DNA from: Mesorhizobium ventifaucium
Lineage (GTDB): Bacteria; Pseudomonadota; Alphaproteobacteria; Rhizobiales; Rhizobiaceae
Assembly (NCBI RefSeq): GCF_935822925.1
Contig: NZ_CAKXZS010000089.1
Location: 1-56,127, forward strand
Direction of reading: 5' to 3'
Length of the DNA: 56,127 bases
In this document: in pieces, positions 1 through 8,154 of the stretch
Position numbering within the stretch: the stretch's first letter is position 1
Layout: each line of letters starts with the position of its first letter
Position numbers and translations under genes: made by a program
Notes under the pieces: model-generated
Database searches by the model: none
Seen by the model: the letters and a program-made list of their open reading frames with translations, nothing else
What the model was told of the DNA's origin: nothing

Positions 1-40
1 TCAAATCTGGAAACGCTCTAGGATTGGCCGAAACATCCCT

Positions 41-160
41 CCGTCGTCTTCCCAGGGCGGAGCAAGGAGCGAAGCGACGCGGCGCAGACCCTGGGAAGAC
101 GACGGTGTGGTGGCTTAGCTAATCGCAGCGTTTGAGACTGGCGGCTGAAGGCAGTCGGCA
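41..160. repeat. Mosaic intergenic repeat with long hairpin, copy 1
   Basis: A perfect 17-bp inverted repeat (41-57 against 89-105) encloses a 31-nt loop. It is followed by a tail at about 106-160 that contains TTAGCTAATCGCAG. The same tail and the same loop sequence, with the loop inverted, recur at 32782-32900, so this is a dispersed intergenic element and not a gene-specific terminator. No gene is visible in 1-196. Confidence 0.75.
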
Positions 161-196
161 GAACCCATCCCGATCGGTCAGGATGGCTCCTGGCAG

Positions 197-622
197 TCAG
201 TTGCGATCCTCCGGGAATACCGGAACCGGCATAAATTCGACGCCGTCCTCGGCCAGGCTCTTGGCCTCCTCCAGCGTCGCCTCGCCATAGATGCCGCGCG
301 GATCGCTCTCGCCGAAATGGATCTTGCGGGCTTCCTCGGCAAACTTGTCGCCGACATAGTCAGCGTTCTCGCGCACCTTCTCGGCCATCGCCTTCAATTG
401 CGCCAGCGCCTGCTTCTGGGCCTCTCCCATGGCGAGCGCGATCTTTTCTCGGCTGCGCCCGGTGGAGACGGCCGGTGCCATCAACGCCTTCTCGACCCTG
501 TGCGAGCCGCAGGTCGGGCAATCGACGAAGCCACGCTTCTTCTGGGTATCGAAATCGTCGTTGCTGCGAAACCAGCCCTCGAATTCGTGCTCGTGTTCGC
601 AGATCAGGGAAAAGCGGATCAA
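197..622 (-). CDS. DUF1178 family zinc-ribbon-like protein
   Basis: A 141-residue protein of unknown function. The N-terminus has the DUF1178 pattern: MIRFSLIC at the start, an E-F-EGWF segment near residue 13, and a CPTCGS knuckle near residue 35 that with C8 could bind a metal. The rest is charged and helical, and there is no signal peptide or membrane segment. The start codon overlaps the stop of the upstream nitrilase-like gene by four bases, so the two are probably translationally coupled. It is the last gene of the run comF-grxC-nitrilase-DUF1178. The family is common in alphaproteobacteria and has no established activity. Confidence 0.88.
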   Translation of the reverse strand: MIRFSLICEHEHEFEGWFRSNDDFDTQKKRGFVDCPTCGSHRVEKALMAPAVSTGRSREKIALAMGEAQKQALAQLKAMAEKVRENADYVGDKFAEEARKIHFGESDPRGIYGEATLEEAKSLAEDGVEFMPVPVFPEDRN

Positions 623-1506
623 GACGCCGCCCCCCTGAGCGGCAGCGCCTCAGCCTGTCCGCCGTTTACGGCAAAATCCCGCGCATTCTTCAGGTTCGGG
701 ATTTTCTTGCGCGCGGCGGCTGACTGCGCCGGGTCGATGTCGGCGACGATCACCGCCGGTTCGTCATGTGCCGCTTCTGCGACGATGCGACCCCACGGAT
801 CGACGATCAGCGAATGGCCATAGGTTTCGCGGCCGTCCTCGTGCAGGCCGCCCTGCGCTGCGGCGACGACATAGGCGCCGTTCTCGATGGCGCGCGCCCG
901 CAGCAGCACATGCCAGTGCGCCTCGCCGGTCTGGCGGGTGAAGGCGGCGGGCACCGAAAGCAGGACGGCGCCGGCCAGCGCCTCGGCGCGGAAGAGCTGC
1001 GGAAAGCGCAGGTCGTAGCAGACGGCGAAACCCAGCCTCGCACCATCGATCCCGGCGCCGCTGATCTCGGTGACGACGGCCTCGGTGCCGGCCTCGTAGG
1101 CGGCGGATTCGCGCCAGCTCTCGCCATTGTCGAGATCGACGTCGAACATGTGGATCTTGTCGTAGGTGGCAATCGTGGCGCCATCCGGCGCGAACAGAAG
1201 CGCGCGGTTGGCGAGCTTGCCGTCGGCGCGCAGGATGGCGGTCGAGCCGATATGCAGGAAGATGCCAAGGTCTTTCGCCAGCTTGCGCGAGGTCGAGACG
1301 ATGATGTCCTTGTCCTCGGACGTGAAGGCGGCGGCCCGCGCCTGGCTGTCACGGACCAGCGCACCGGTCATTTCCGGTGACTGGATATAGGTCGCACCCT
1401 GGCCCGCGGCCTCGCGCACCAGCCGCTCCAGATCGACCGCGTTGCGCTCGGGGCTGGTGCCCGAACGCATCTGGATCGCCGCCGCCTTGAAAGCACCCAT
1501 CGTCAT
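619..1506 (-). CDS. Carbon-nitrogen hydrolase (nitrilase superfamily, Nit1/Nit2-like amidase)
   Basis: A predicted cytoplasmic amidase of 295 residues. The nitrilase catalytic triad is visible: Glu45 in SPEMTG, Lys117 in YDKIHMFDVD and Cys163 in AVCYDLRFP. The YDLRFP segment and length fit the Nit1/Nit2 group, whose characterised members hydrolyse deaminated glutathione or omega-amides; the substrate here is inferred. The start chosen is MTMGAF at 1506, five bases after the grxC stop; the longer frame would run into grxC. It overlaps DUF1178 by four bases. Lying next to glutaredoxin suits a role in thiol or glutathione upkeep. Confidence 0.9.
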   Translation of the reverse strand: MTMGAFKAAAIQMRSGTSPERNAVDLERLVREAAGQGATYIQSPEMTGALVRDSQARAAAFTSEDKDIIVSTSRKLAKDLGIFLHIGSTAILRADGKLANRALLFAPDGATIATYDKIHMFDVDLDNGESWRESAAYEAGTEAVVTEISGAGIDGARLGFAVCYDLRFPQLFRAEALAGAVLLSVPAAFTRQTGEAHWHVLLRARAIENGAYVVAAAQGGLHEDGRETYGHSLIVDPWGRIVAEAAHDEPAVIVADIDPAQSAAARKKIPNLKNARDFAVNGGQAEALPLRGAAS

Positions 1507-1510
1507 GTCC

Positions 1511-1780
1511 TCAATTCGTCGAGCCATTGGCGAGCAGGCGGTCCAGCCGGCCCTCCGCCTCCAGTTCATGGAGATCGTCGCAGCCGCCGACATGGGTGTC
1601 GCCGATGAATATTTGCGGAAAGGTCGAGCGGCCGTTCGCGCGGGAAATCATTTCCCGGCGCAGTTCCGGCGAGAACGAAGCGTCGTGCTCGGTGTAGGCG
1701 ACCCCCTTACGCTCGAGCAGCCGCTTGGCGGCCGTGCAATAGCCGCACATCATCCGCGTATAGATCGTCACGTCGACCAT
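1511..1780 (-). CDS. grxC: Glutaredoxin 3 (GrxC)
   Basis: An 89-residue dithiol glutaredoxin of the thioredoxin fold. The active site CGYC is at residues 12-15, the cis-proline segment STFPQIFI follows near residue 52, and the GG-CDDL motif that contacts glutathione is near residue 65. Such proteins use glutathione to reduce disulfides in the cytoplasm. The gene sits 44 bp downstream of the comF 3' fragment and 4 bp before the nitrilase-like gene. In an intact chromosome it would be second in the comF operon; the phage insertion places it 18 kb from the comF start, so it must now use a promoter within the comF remnant or the element. Confidence 0.93.
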   Translation of the reverse strand: MVDVTIYTRMMCGYCTAAKRLLERKGVAYTEHDASFSPELRREMISRANGRSTFPQIFIGDTHVGGCDDLHELEAEGRLDRLLANGSTN

Positions 1781-1824
1781 CGGCCAGCAATCCTGCCTTT
1801 CCCAAGTCCATAGAATCGCAGAGT

Positions 1825-2199
1825 CTATATAGTCGCGGACTCGTCGGCCCGAAAGTCCCCGGGCAGCACGCGCGCAAAGGTCAACACGTCGACGGTCCCG
1901 GCACCGCCCTTTTTCAGCGCCTTGGCGACCGCCCGGACAGTGGCGCCGGTGGTATAGACATCGTCGATCAGGAGCACCCGGCGGCCGGCGATCTCGATCT
2001 CGGCCTCCTCCGGCACTCTGAAGGCGGCACGCACATTTTCCTCGCGTTCCCGCCGCTCAAGCCCGACCTGCTGGCGGGTGAGTTTGACGCGCCTGACCGC
2101 GGAGGGCGCAAAAGGCAGGCCGCCAAGCTGCGATACCGCCCTTGCCAGATCCGCCGACTGGTTGAACTGGCGCCTGAAAAAGCGCCGCCAGTGCAGCGG
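1825..2199 (-). pseudogene. comF: comF, 3' fragment (phosphoribosyltransferase-like domain), separated by phage insertion
   Basis: This fragment holds the C-terminal half of a ComF-family protein. The frame begins within the PLHWRRF segment and contains the PRPP-binding signature VLLIDDVYTTGATV, typical of the C-terminal PRTase-like domain. The N-terminal zinc-finger half is 17.7 kb away at 19935-20367. Both pieces share the 22-bp sequence coding PLHWRRF, and joining them there gives one in-frame protein of about 262 residues, the usual ComF length. An open frame with its own ATG starts in phage sequence at 2235, so a truncated protein could be made, but it would lack the zinc finger. ComF is required for DNA uptake in naturally transformable bacteria; its role in rhizobia is not established. 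Confidence 0.9.
2178..2199. repeat. attL: 22-bp direct repeat at the left end of the comF-inserted element
   Basis: This 22-bp sequence, AAAAGCGCCGCC followed by AGTGCAGCGG, is identical to 19935-19956. It lies within comF codons for PLHWRRF, 128 bp before the integrase start. The two copies bound the phage element, and crossing over between them restores an uninterrupted comF frame. Confidence 0.93.
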
Positions 2200-2326
2200 A
2201 TCAAGAGCCATTGAAGTTACAGGGTTTTTTCGCATAAAGCCTTGGTGTCGCTTATCTTTGCGTTGACATGGATATTATGGTTATCCATAGTAGCAACCAT
2301 TCTCGTTATGTTAGGCGGTATGGTAA

Positions 2327-3478
2327 ATGGCACGGCACAAGCTTACGGATTCAAAGGTCAAGGCACTCACCGAGCCGGGCATATACGGCGATGGCGACAT
2401 GCTGTATCTGCGCGTCCACCCTGCGGGAAGTAAGTCCTGGTTTTTCATATACCGCCGCAACGGTGTACGACGCGAATTGGGACTCGGCAGTTATGGCGGG
2501 CCGGTATCCGTCAACCTGGCACTTGCCAGGCGAAAGGCCGAAGAGTTCCGAAACATGCTTGCGGAGGATCGTGATCCATATGCTGAACGCGTGACTCGGA
2601 AGGCCAGCCGTTCCACATTCCGGGAAGTTGTCGAAAGCTATATCAAAGACGCAGGCGGCTGGACTCCCAAGACGATAGGGGAGTGGCGCCACCATCTTCT
2701 CGTGCATGCCGCGAAGTTGAGCAATGTGGCGGTCGACAGGGTCAACACCGATCTTGTAGAGGAAGTGCTGAGGCCGCTTTGGGCGAAGAAACCAGCGACA
2801 GGCCAGAGGGTACGAAGCAAGATCGAGAATATTCTTGACTTCGCCAAGGCGAAGCGATTGCGCAGCGGTGACAACCCGGCACGCTGGACCGGTCACCTCG
2901 AACACGTCTTAGACGAGGCTAGCCGGGTCACTGGCGCAAACCATGCCGCCATGCCGTACGCGGACGTCGCAGCGTTCCTCAAGGATCTAGGCGGAGAACC
3001 GGAGGAACGATGCCTACGCTTTACGATCCTGACGGCAGTGCGGAGCAGTGAGGCGCGCGAAGCGCATTGGAACGAAATCGACCTGGACAAGAAGCTTTGG
3101 ACGATACCCGCCACGCGGACAAAGACGGGTAAAGAGCATGTCGTGCCGCTGTCGGACGCCGCAGTGACGGCTCTTGGCGAGCCATCAGGCGGCCATGTGT
3201 TCGCCTCTCAGCGGTTGCGGGATCGGCGACCAATAGGCAACGGCCGCATGCGTGAAGTCATGGCAGAGAAGCGTCCAGGCTTTACCACCCACGGCTTTAG
3301 ATCGGCCTTCAGAGACTGGGCCGGTGATTGCACGGATCATCCGCGAGAGATCGCCGAGATGGCCTTGGCGCACAAAGTGGGGGATGCCACAGAACGCGCA
3401 TACCGGCGTGGATCCGCGCTGGAGAAGCGCCGTTCGTTGATGAACGACTGGGCGGCGTACTGTACCAGCGGCAACTAG
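2327..3478 (+). CDS. int: Tyrosine recombinase / integrase (DUF4102 N-terminal, P4-integrase type)
   Basis: A 383-residue phage integrase that catalyses site-specific integration and excision. An N-terminal DUF4102-like arm-binding domain (about residues 1-85, KLTDSKVKAL and GDGDMLYLRV) precedes a SAM-like core-binding domain and the catalytic domain. Catalytic residues are visible: Arg239 in TAVRSSEAR, His322 and Arg325 in THGFRSAFRDW, His349 in LAHKVG and nucleophile Tyr359 in ERAYRR. All are present, so the enzyme looks intact. It starts 128 bp inside attL and reads inward. Related integrases mostly target tRNA or ssrA genes; use of a comF coding site is less common. Confidence 0.95.
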   Translation: MARHKLTDSKVKALTEPGIYGDGDMLYLRVHPAGSKSWFFIYRRNGVRRELGLGSYGGPVSVNLALARRKAEEFRNMLAEDRDPYAERVTRKASRSTFREVVESYIKDAGGWTPKTIGEWRHHLLVHAAKLSNVAVDRVNTDLVEEVLRPLWAKKPATGQRVRSKIENILDFAKAKRLRSGDNPARWTGHLEHVLDEASRVTGANHAAMPYADVAAFLKDLGGEPEERCLRFTILTAVRSSEAREAHWNEIDLDKKLWTIPATRTKTGKEHVVPLSDAAVTALGEPSGGHVFASQRLRDRRPIGNGRMREVMAEKRPGFTTHGFRSAFRDWAGDCTDHPREIAEMALAHKVGDATERAYRRGSALEKRRSLMNDWAAYCTSGN

Positions 3479-3699
3479 GGATTGTGCCAGACAATCAATT
3501 TGGTTGCCTATTTCATTTTTTGGCCTATATAGGCAATGCTACCAGAAGTTTGGTGTAGCCGCCCGTAGGTTTGCGAGATTTCAAACCGGCCGACCCAACG
3601 TGGCGGTCACATAATGTCCTTGGGCCATAGGCCACCAATCCCCTATTTCCATCAACGCTTGAGCCGCGTCCGGATTCCGTCCGTTCGCGAGGAGGACAC

Positions 3700-3921
3700 A
3701 TGACGCCTGCAAACGATAATGCGCCAACTCTGGTTAGCCTAAACGATGCTGCCCGCATGACCAGCCTGTCCCGAACGATGGTCAACCGATATCGAGCGGA
3801 AGGGCGCTTCCCGCCTGCAATACCGCTCGGGGACCGCAGAATCGCTTTCATCCGGAGCGAGATCACGGAATGGATTCAGGCGCGCATTGATGCTGCGCGT
3901 TCGTTGAGGGCAGCCGCTTAA
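3700..3921 (+). CDS. AlpA family phage transcriptional regulator / excisionase-like
   Basis: A 73-residue protein with the AlpA/MerR-like winged helix. SLNDAARMTSLSRTMVNRYR forms the recognition helices, then FPPAIPLGDRRIAFIRSEI and EWIQARI match the AlpA signature of a Gly-Arg turn followed by ...EV/I-xxWI. A strong ribosome-binding site (GAGGAGG) precedes the ATG. AlpA proteins in P4-like elements activate integrase or excision genes. The position directly after int suggests control of excision. Confidence 0.9.
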   Translation: MTPANDNAPTLVSLNDAARMTSLSRTMVNRYRAEGRFPPAIPLGDRRIAFIRSEITEWIQARIDAARSLRAAA

Positions 3922-3981
3922 ATTCAAATAAAAACCCACTGCGGATCCAACCGCGGCCACATCGAAAAACGGGAACCACCC

Positions 3982-4242
3982 TTGAAAATCCTATCTTGCA
4001 GACCCGAGCCACATGGCTCGGGCAATGTCATTGCGCGCGTCGATGTCGAACTGACCGAGGACATTCGCGCCTTCAATTTGAAGGTGTCGAAGCGGCCAGA
4101 TGGGGGTTATGCCGTCTTTGGGCCTAACGCCCTCGGCGGGCGTGTCGTCACCTTCTCTCGCACCCTCGTTGCAGAAATCGCCAGCGCCGCTATCGCAGCG
4201 CTTATGGAGCCGACGCCGCATGATCGCACCGCTTCAAATTGA
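3982..4242 (+). CDS. Small phage protein of unknown function, SpoVG-like pattern possible
   Basis: An 86-residue protein reading from a TTG codon (MKILSCRPEPHGSGN...). The pattern of an N-terminal beta-strand, a central VELTEDIRAFNLKV strand and a FGPNA loop is reminiscent of SpoVG-like single-domain DNA-binding folds, but similarity is too weak for a family call. Its 3' end overlaps the start of the AAA ATPase gene by 23 bp, suggesting coupled expression with the replication module. The TTG start is the only in-frame candidate near the 5' end. Confidence 0.6.
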   Translation: MKILSCRPEPHGSGNVIARVDVELTEDIRAFNLKVSKRPDGGYAVFGPNALGGRVVTFSRTLVAEIASAAIAALMEPTPHDRTASN

Positions 4243-5635
4243 TATCGATGCCGCGACGGAACTGGTCACAAAGCGAGGCGGCGGAACAATTCGTATCGAT
4301 CCTGAAGGCGGCGTATGCGTTTTCAACTATCCAGGCGGGGCGATAAAAAAGCTACGGTTCAATACGCGATGGCGCAACGGGATCGAAACCGCGGTCGAAC
4401 ACGCTGAGCATGAGACTGTGGCGCCTGAGAACTTTCGTGCGTCACCGTCCAAAGACGCCAGCGATCTTCCTCGCCCATCGCCAAAGGCAGCCAACGACAA
4501 CCGCGAACAGAAATGGCCGGGTATCGTATCGAGCGGCGATCTGGTGCGCGGTTTCGTGCCGCCAGATTACCATCTGGAAGGTATTGCACAGGCTGGCTTC
4601 CTTTATTCCACGACGGCAATGACAGGGACCGGTAAGACAGCCGTATTGCTTCTTCTGGCGGCACATACAGCCCTTGGAAAGCCGATCAGCGATCGGGAGG
4701 TCCGAAAGGGGCGCGTCGTGTACTTCGCGGGCGAGAATCCCGACGACGTGACGATGCGCTGGATTGCCATGGCCCACCATATGCGCTTCGACCCAGACGC
4801 CATGGACGTCCACTTCATCAAGGGTACGTTCAGTATCTCCAAGATGTTCGCTCGTATAAAACAGGAAGTCACCAAACTCGGTGGCGCTGAGTTGGTCGTG
4901 GTCGACACATCGGCGGCATATTTCCAAGGCCAGGAGGAAAACAGCAATACGGAACTTGGTCGGCACGCGCGTGACCTGCGCACGCTGACGACATTACCTG
5001 GCTCGCCATGTGTGCTGGTGGCGTGCCATCCGGTAAAAGCCGCGGACGCCTCCAACCTGCTACCGCGGGGAGGCGGCGCGTTCATTGCCGAACTGGACGG
5101 CAATCTAGTGCTGACTAAGGGTGATGCCGGAAGCATCCGGTTGCACTGGCAAGGCAAGCACAGAGGACCGGATTTCGAGCCGCTTCACTTCGATCTGAAA
5201 ACCGTAACCGCCCCAGCACTTATCGACAGCAAGGGGCGAGACGTTCCGACCGTGATGGCCTCCGCTGTGTCAACCGGTGAGACAGTCAAGAGAGGCATTG
5301 ATGCCCGCAAGGACGAGGACGAGGTGCTGCTTCTGATCGAAACGGACGGCGACAAGTCGCTGCAGACAATGGCTGAAATCCTCGGCTGGAAAGAGGGAGA
5401 CGGAAGCCCTCACAAGCGACGGGTGCAGACCGCGACCGACAAGCTCAAGCGCTTGAAGTTGGTCACTCATACTGGCCGCAAGTGGGGCCTGACGTCGATC
5501 GGGCAGACCGCGGCCGTAGACGCTAGGGCAGAGCGCTTCAAGGCCGAACAGGCAGCAACTGCGGCATCGAACCTGGTGGCGAAATCTGGCCGTTCCGAGC
5601 CGTACCGAGCGCCGTACGACGACCATGACGAATAG
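4220..5635 (+). CDS. RepA-like AAA/RecA-fold ATPase, probable phage replication protein
   Basis: A 471-residue protein starting at MIAPLQID; the longer upstream frame overlaps the preceding gene. A Walker A motif (MTGTGKTAV) lies near residues 134-142, and a Walker B strand (AELVVVDTSAAYF) about 90 residues later. These, and the GRVVYFAGENP segment, match the AAA_25/RepA helicase group. Its members unwind DNA at plasmid or phage origins, or assist primases. The C-terminal region has a winged-helix look (TATDKLKRLKLV-HTGRKWGLT). The adjacent non-coding DNA contains a dense GTAC repeat cluster, the usual place for an origin recognised by such a protein. No primase domain is visible. Confidence 0.82.
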   Translation: MIAPLQIDIDAATELVTKRGGGTIRIDPEGGVCVFNYPGGAIKKLRFNTRWRNGIETAVEHAEHETVAPENFRASPSKDASDLPRPSPKAANDNREQKWPGIVSSGDLVRGFVPPDYHLEGIAQAGFLYSTTAMTGTGKTAVLLLLAAHTALGKPISDREVRKGRVVYFAGENPDDVTMRWIAMAHHMRFDPDAMDVHFIKGTFSISKMFARIKQEVTKLGGAELVVVDTSAAYFQGQEENSNTELGRHARDLRTLTTLPGSPCVLVACHPVKAADASNLLPRGGGAFIAELDGNLVLTKGDAGSIRLHWQGKHRGPDFEPLHFDLKTVTAPALIDSKGRDVPTVMASAVSTGETVKRGIDARKDEDEVLLLIETDGDKSLQTMAEILGWKEGDGSPHKRRVQTATDKLKRLKLVTHTGRKWGLTSIGQTAAVDARAERFKAEQAATAASNLVAKSGRSEPYRAPYDDHDE

Positions 5636-5842
5636 GCCCGAAAACTGGATGTTTTTTGCGAGGTCGTACCGCCGTACGCACGCGCCGTACGGCACATGCA
5701 AAAAAGGGGGAAGAACTCAATGATTTCAAGCCGTACGGCCGGTACGGCCTCAAATTGAAAACAGATTGGTTGTGGGGGTGGATTTGTCCACCCCACCACT
5801 GTCGTACGCACCGCTAGATTCTTAGGGTCGGTACGGCGGTAC
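5602..5842. repeat. GTAC repeat cluster (iteron-like), candidate replication origin
   Basis: Ten GTAC words occur in 241 bp (first bases 5602, 5614, 5666, 5674, 5687, 5733, 5742, 5804, 5831, 5839), most within CCGTACGG, GGTACGG or CGTACG contexts. Chance expectation for a 4-bp word is about one per 256 bp. Eight lie in the gene-free interval after the ATPase. A perfect 8-bp hairpin (GGGGTGGA-TTTG-TCCACCCC, 5775-5794) lies inside. The layout of repeats plus hairpin next to a RepA-like gene resembles an iteron origin; a regulator operator array is the alternative. Confidence 0.65.
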
Positions 5843-5872
5843 GATTTCTAGAAACAAAGAGGAGAACAACGA

Positions 5873-6055
5873 ATGGAAAATGCCGTGATTGCACTGCAAA
5901 CTCAAATTAAAGCGAAACACCCCACTACCGGAAAACCGATCACAATTGTCGGCGTGGATACGTCTTCGCCGGAACCGCGTCTGATCGTGGTCCATCGCGG
6001 CCCAAAGGGAATTTACGCGGAAGCCGTCGACCACGCCGACGAGGTGCCGGAATGA
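5873..6055 (+). CDS. Small phage protein, unknown function
   Basis: A 60-residue soluble protein (MENAVIALQTQIKAKHPTTG...) rich in beta-strand-forming residues, preceded by a good ribosome-binding site (AGAGGAG about 7 bases before the ATG). It follows the GTAC repeat region directly and is coupled by an ATGA overlap to the next small gene. I recognise no family. The clear translation signal and tight spacing argue that it is a real gene. Confidence 0.7.
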   Translation: MENAVIALQTQIKAKHPTTGKPITIVGVDTSSPEPRLIVVHRGPKGIYAEAVDHADEVPE

Positions 6056-6222
6056 CGCCAATACTCGACAGTCGCACCGCAGCCGCGACAGCGCGGCATG
6101 ACGGCGCCTATCGCGGCAGGCGCATGAGCTGGGCGGAATTCTATCGAGAGCGGCCAGACCTGCGGCCGGCGAATGATAATCGTCCCGCACGACGGGAAAA
6201 AATAGAGAAAAAGATTATCTGA
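6052..6222 (+). CDS. Small basic phage protein, unknown function
   Basis: A 56-residue basic protein that begins within the stop of the preceding gene (ATGA overlap). It contains RRMSWAEFYRERPDLRPANDN and ends in a lysine-rich tail. The PANDN motif also occurs in neighbouring products (ANDNRE in the ATPase, PANDNAP in the AlpA-like protein, MADNDN in the next gene), a quirk common in rhizobial phage proteins. Function is unknown. Confidence 0.55.
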   Translation: MTPILDSRTAAATARHDGAYRGRRMSWAEFYRERPDLRPANDNRPARREKIEKKII

Positions 6223-6284
6223 ACTGCGGCCACTGCGGCCTGACACCGGTCTGGCGGCCGGTATTCCAAACCTGGGGATTCCAC

Positions 6285-7349
6285 ATGATTAGTGAAACCG
6301 GCTCGATGGCCGACAACGACAACGGCCCGCTCTGCGCCCACCGCTTTACGGACCTAGCCGCCCGGCGTGCCTTCCTCGCCAGCATCCGCGGCAAGGCAGA
6401 GCCCGTACTAGCCTGGCCGACTTTCGAACGTCTAGCGCACCTCGGCGACGCAACCAAGCTGGGCGCGCTTATGCGATGGCGAGATATCACCGAGCCTGCC
6501 AGGTACATTGCAGCAAACGACAACAACGATGCCGAGGAGGAATTGCGCCGAGAGATTCGGCCTTCAGTGCCAGAATTGCTGGCTGCGGCAGGCAATGCCG
6601 GCGTTGAGTTTGGAGAAAAGGAAGAACGACATATCGTCCGGCTCGGAGAACTTGTCTTCAACTTCGATCCGGCACGGCGTCGCCATCCTGGCCTGCTGAC
6701 CGAATGGGGCACAACGGCGAAAGGGAAGTCGCTCAAGCCCGTCGATCGCGCGCGCGCGCCGATGGGGCGCCGGCCAGCCAAGCGCAGCGCCGAGGCCGTC
6801 AAGGCATACCTGGCACGGCCCGCGGCAATTCCCAGCTCGTTAGCCGCAGACCCACACCAACGCCCTATGGGCGGCGTGCGTGGAGCCGGAATGTACGACC
6901 CTCTGCCGCGGGAAAAACCTTCCACAACGAACGAGGTTGGCCGCTACGGTGTGAATGAGGCTCGGGCAGAACTGGCCGCACTTGGCGTCGACGGCAGTGT
7001 CAGATTTGCCGACCTGCCGTTTCCGGCCACCAAGTGCCCCACCTTCATCCTGCATGGTCCACAATGGACGGGTGGCGTATCTGCTATCAAGGGTTCTGGC
7101 GGCGATGGCCTCACCACTGCGGTCGCCCGCGGTCACTACGATGCAGCGGTCGAGTTGGCGCGGATCGCAGAAGCAGAACGACTTCGCAATGCTCTTGGCG
7201 AGCATGCCGATGTTCTCGACATGGCGGTTACCGACTCCACCGCCGAGGAAATCGGCGTTGCGGAGGGTTACGCGCCAAGCAGCGCGAAAAAATTCGGGGC
7301 GCGGTTGATTGACAGAGCCATTGCAGAATATTTGGCTATTGCGGCTTGA
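6285..7349 (+). CDS. Phage protein of unknown function (354 aa)
   Basis: A 354-residue soluble protein without signal peptide or membrane segment. The N-terminal third is charged (DAEEELRREIRPSVPELL). The middle has a basic linker (RRHPGLLTEW...RAPMGRRPAKRS), and the C-terminal third is alanine-rich and helical with a DHAD-like ALGEHADVLDMAV segment. I do not recognise a domain. It is the last gene of the early block; about 260 bp without a convincing gene follow (7350-7608). Confidence 0.65.
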   Translation: MISETGSMADNDNGPLCAHRFTDLAARRAFLASIRGKAEPVLAWPTFERLAHLGDATKLGALMRWRDITEPARYIAANDNNDAEEELRREIRPSVPELLAAAGNAGVEFGEKEERHIVRLGELVFNFDPARRRHPGLLTEWGTTAKGKSLKPVDRARAPMGRRPAKRSAEAVKAYLARPAAIPSSLAADPHQRPMGGVRGAGMYDPLPREKPSTTNEVGRYGVNEARAELAALGVDGSVRFADLPFPATKCPTFILHGPQWTGGVSAIKGSGGDGLTTAVARGHYDAAVELARIAEAERLRNALGEHADVLDMAVTDSTAEEIGVAEGYAPSSAKKFGARLIDRAIAEYLAIAA

Positions 7350-7608
7350 GGCTATCCACTCAAACACGGTGCCGTTCCGTATCTAAATGAATACTGCAGT
7401 TAAGCGTCGCCCCCCAGGTCGACGCTCGCCGGATGCGTCGCCAGCGCACCGGCAACCAATTGCGCTGCGATCTTTAGATCGCGGTGCGATCTCCCTTGCT
7501 GCTAATTCGGGCTGAACCGGCAGCAAGGGCCAGTTTCTTATTGCCGTCGACTGCGGATGTACCAGCGACAGCATCTATCGCGCCGCAAGGCGCTGATCTC
7601 CCGACTCG

Positions 7609-8154
7609 TTGCAGAGCGTCTTGCTGCAATGGGTCGGTGCAGTTTTTACCTCCAAAAACGCAAATCGCGCTTGGCGCAGAAACGAGGAAGCTTTGCGCAT
7701 CCATAGTGAGTTACTGCCTGACACGCTGGTCAGCCACACCCGCTTGCCGCGACCTTTCGTCAGTCAAACGATTCGGCAGATGAAGGCAGCAAACCGTATC
7801 GCGACAGGCCGGCCATACTGTCCACCGATGACGCCCAGAGATATTGCCAGACTTGTCCTGGCACTCTCAGCGCCCTCGCCTGGCACCGCCGTTGCGCATG
7901 AGCGAGACGTGGGACGGTTGGCTCTTTCCGAGGGCGGCGGATCTGCCACCGTTGAGGCTGCGATCGTTGCCCTTATCGACACCAGCCAGGCGGCTGGGCA
8001 GATAGCCATCGCGTCATCATTCGCTGAGATCCGAACACCAAGCGGCAGCGCAACATATGGCGTGCTTCCAGAAGGCGCGACCAATATCTTCGTCATCCCC
8101 ATCGCCGCAATGAAAGCCATCGCGGGCACACTTCTCACGAAAGAAAACCAGTAA
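7609..8154 (+). CDS. Phage protein with helix-turn-helix-like segment, unknown function
   Basis: The open frame of 181 codons is longer than the likely gene. The best-supported part begins around residue 35 (LPDTLVSHTRLPRPFV...). It includes SQTIRQMKAANRIATG followed by MTPRDIARLVLAL, a winged-helix-like segment I associate with hypothetical proteins of rhizobial phages. The stop overlaps the next start (TAATG). The true start is uncertain: no strong ribosome-binding site precedes the ATG at 7609, and the ATG at 7780 is an alternative. Confidence 0.55.
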   Translation: MQSVLLQWVGAVFTSKNANRAWRRNEEALRIHSELLPDTLVSHTRLPRPFVSQTIRQMKAANRIATGRPYCPPMTPRDIARLVLALSAPSPGTAVAHERDVGRLALSEGGGSATVEAAIVALIDTSQAAGQIAIASSFAEIRTPSGSATYGVLPEGATNIFVIPIAAMKAIAGTLLTKENQ

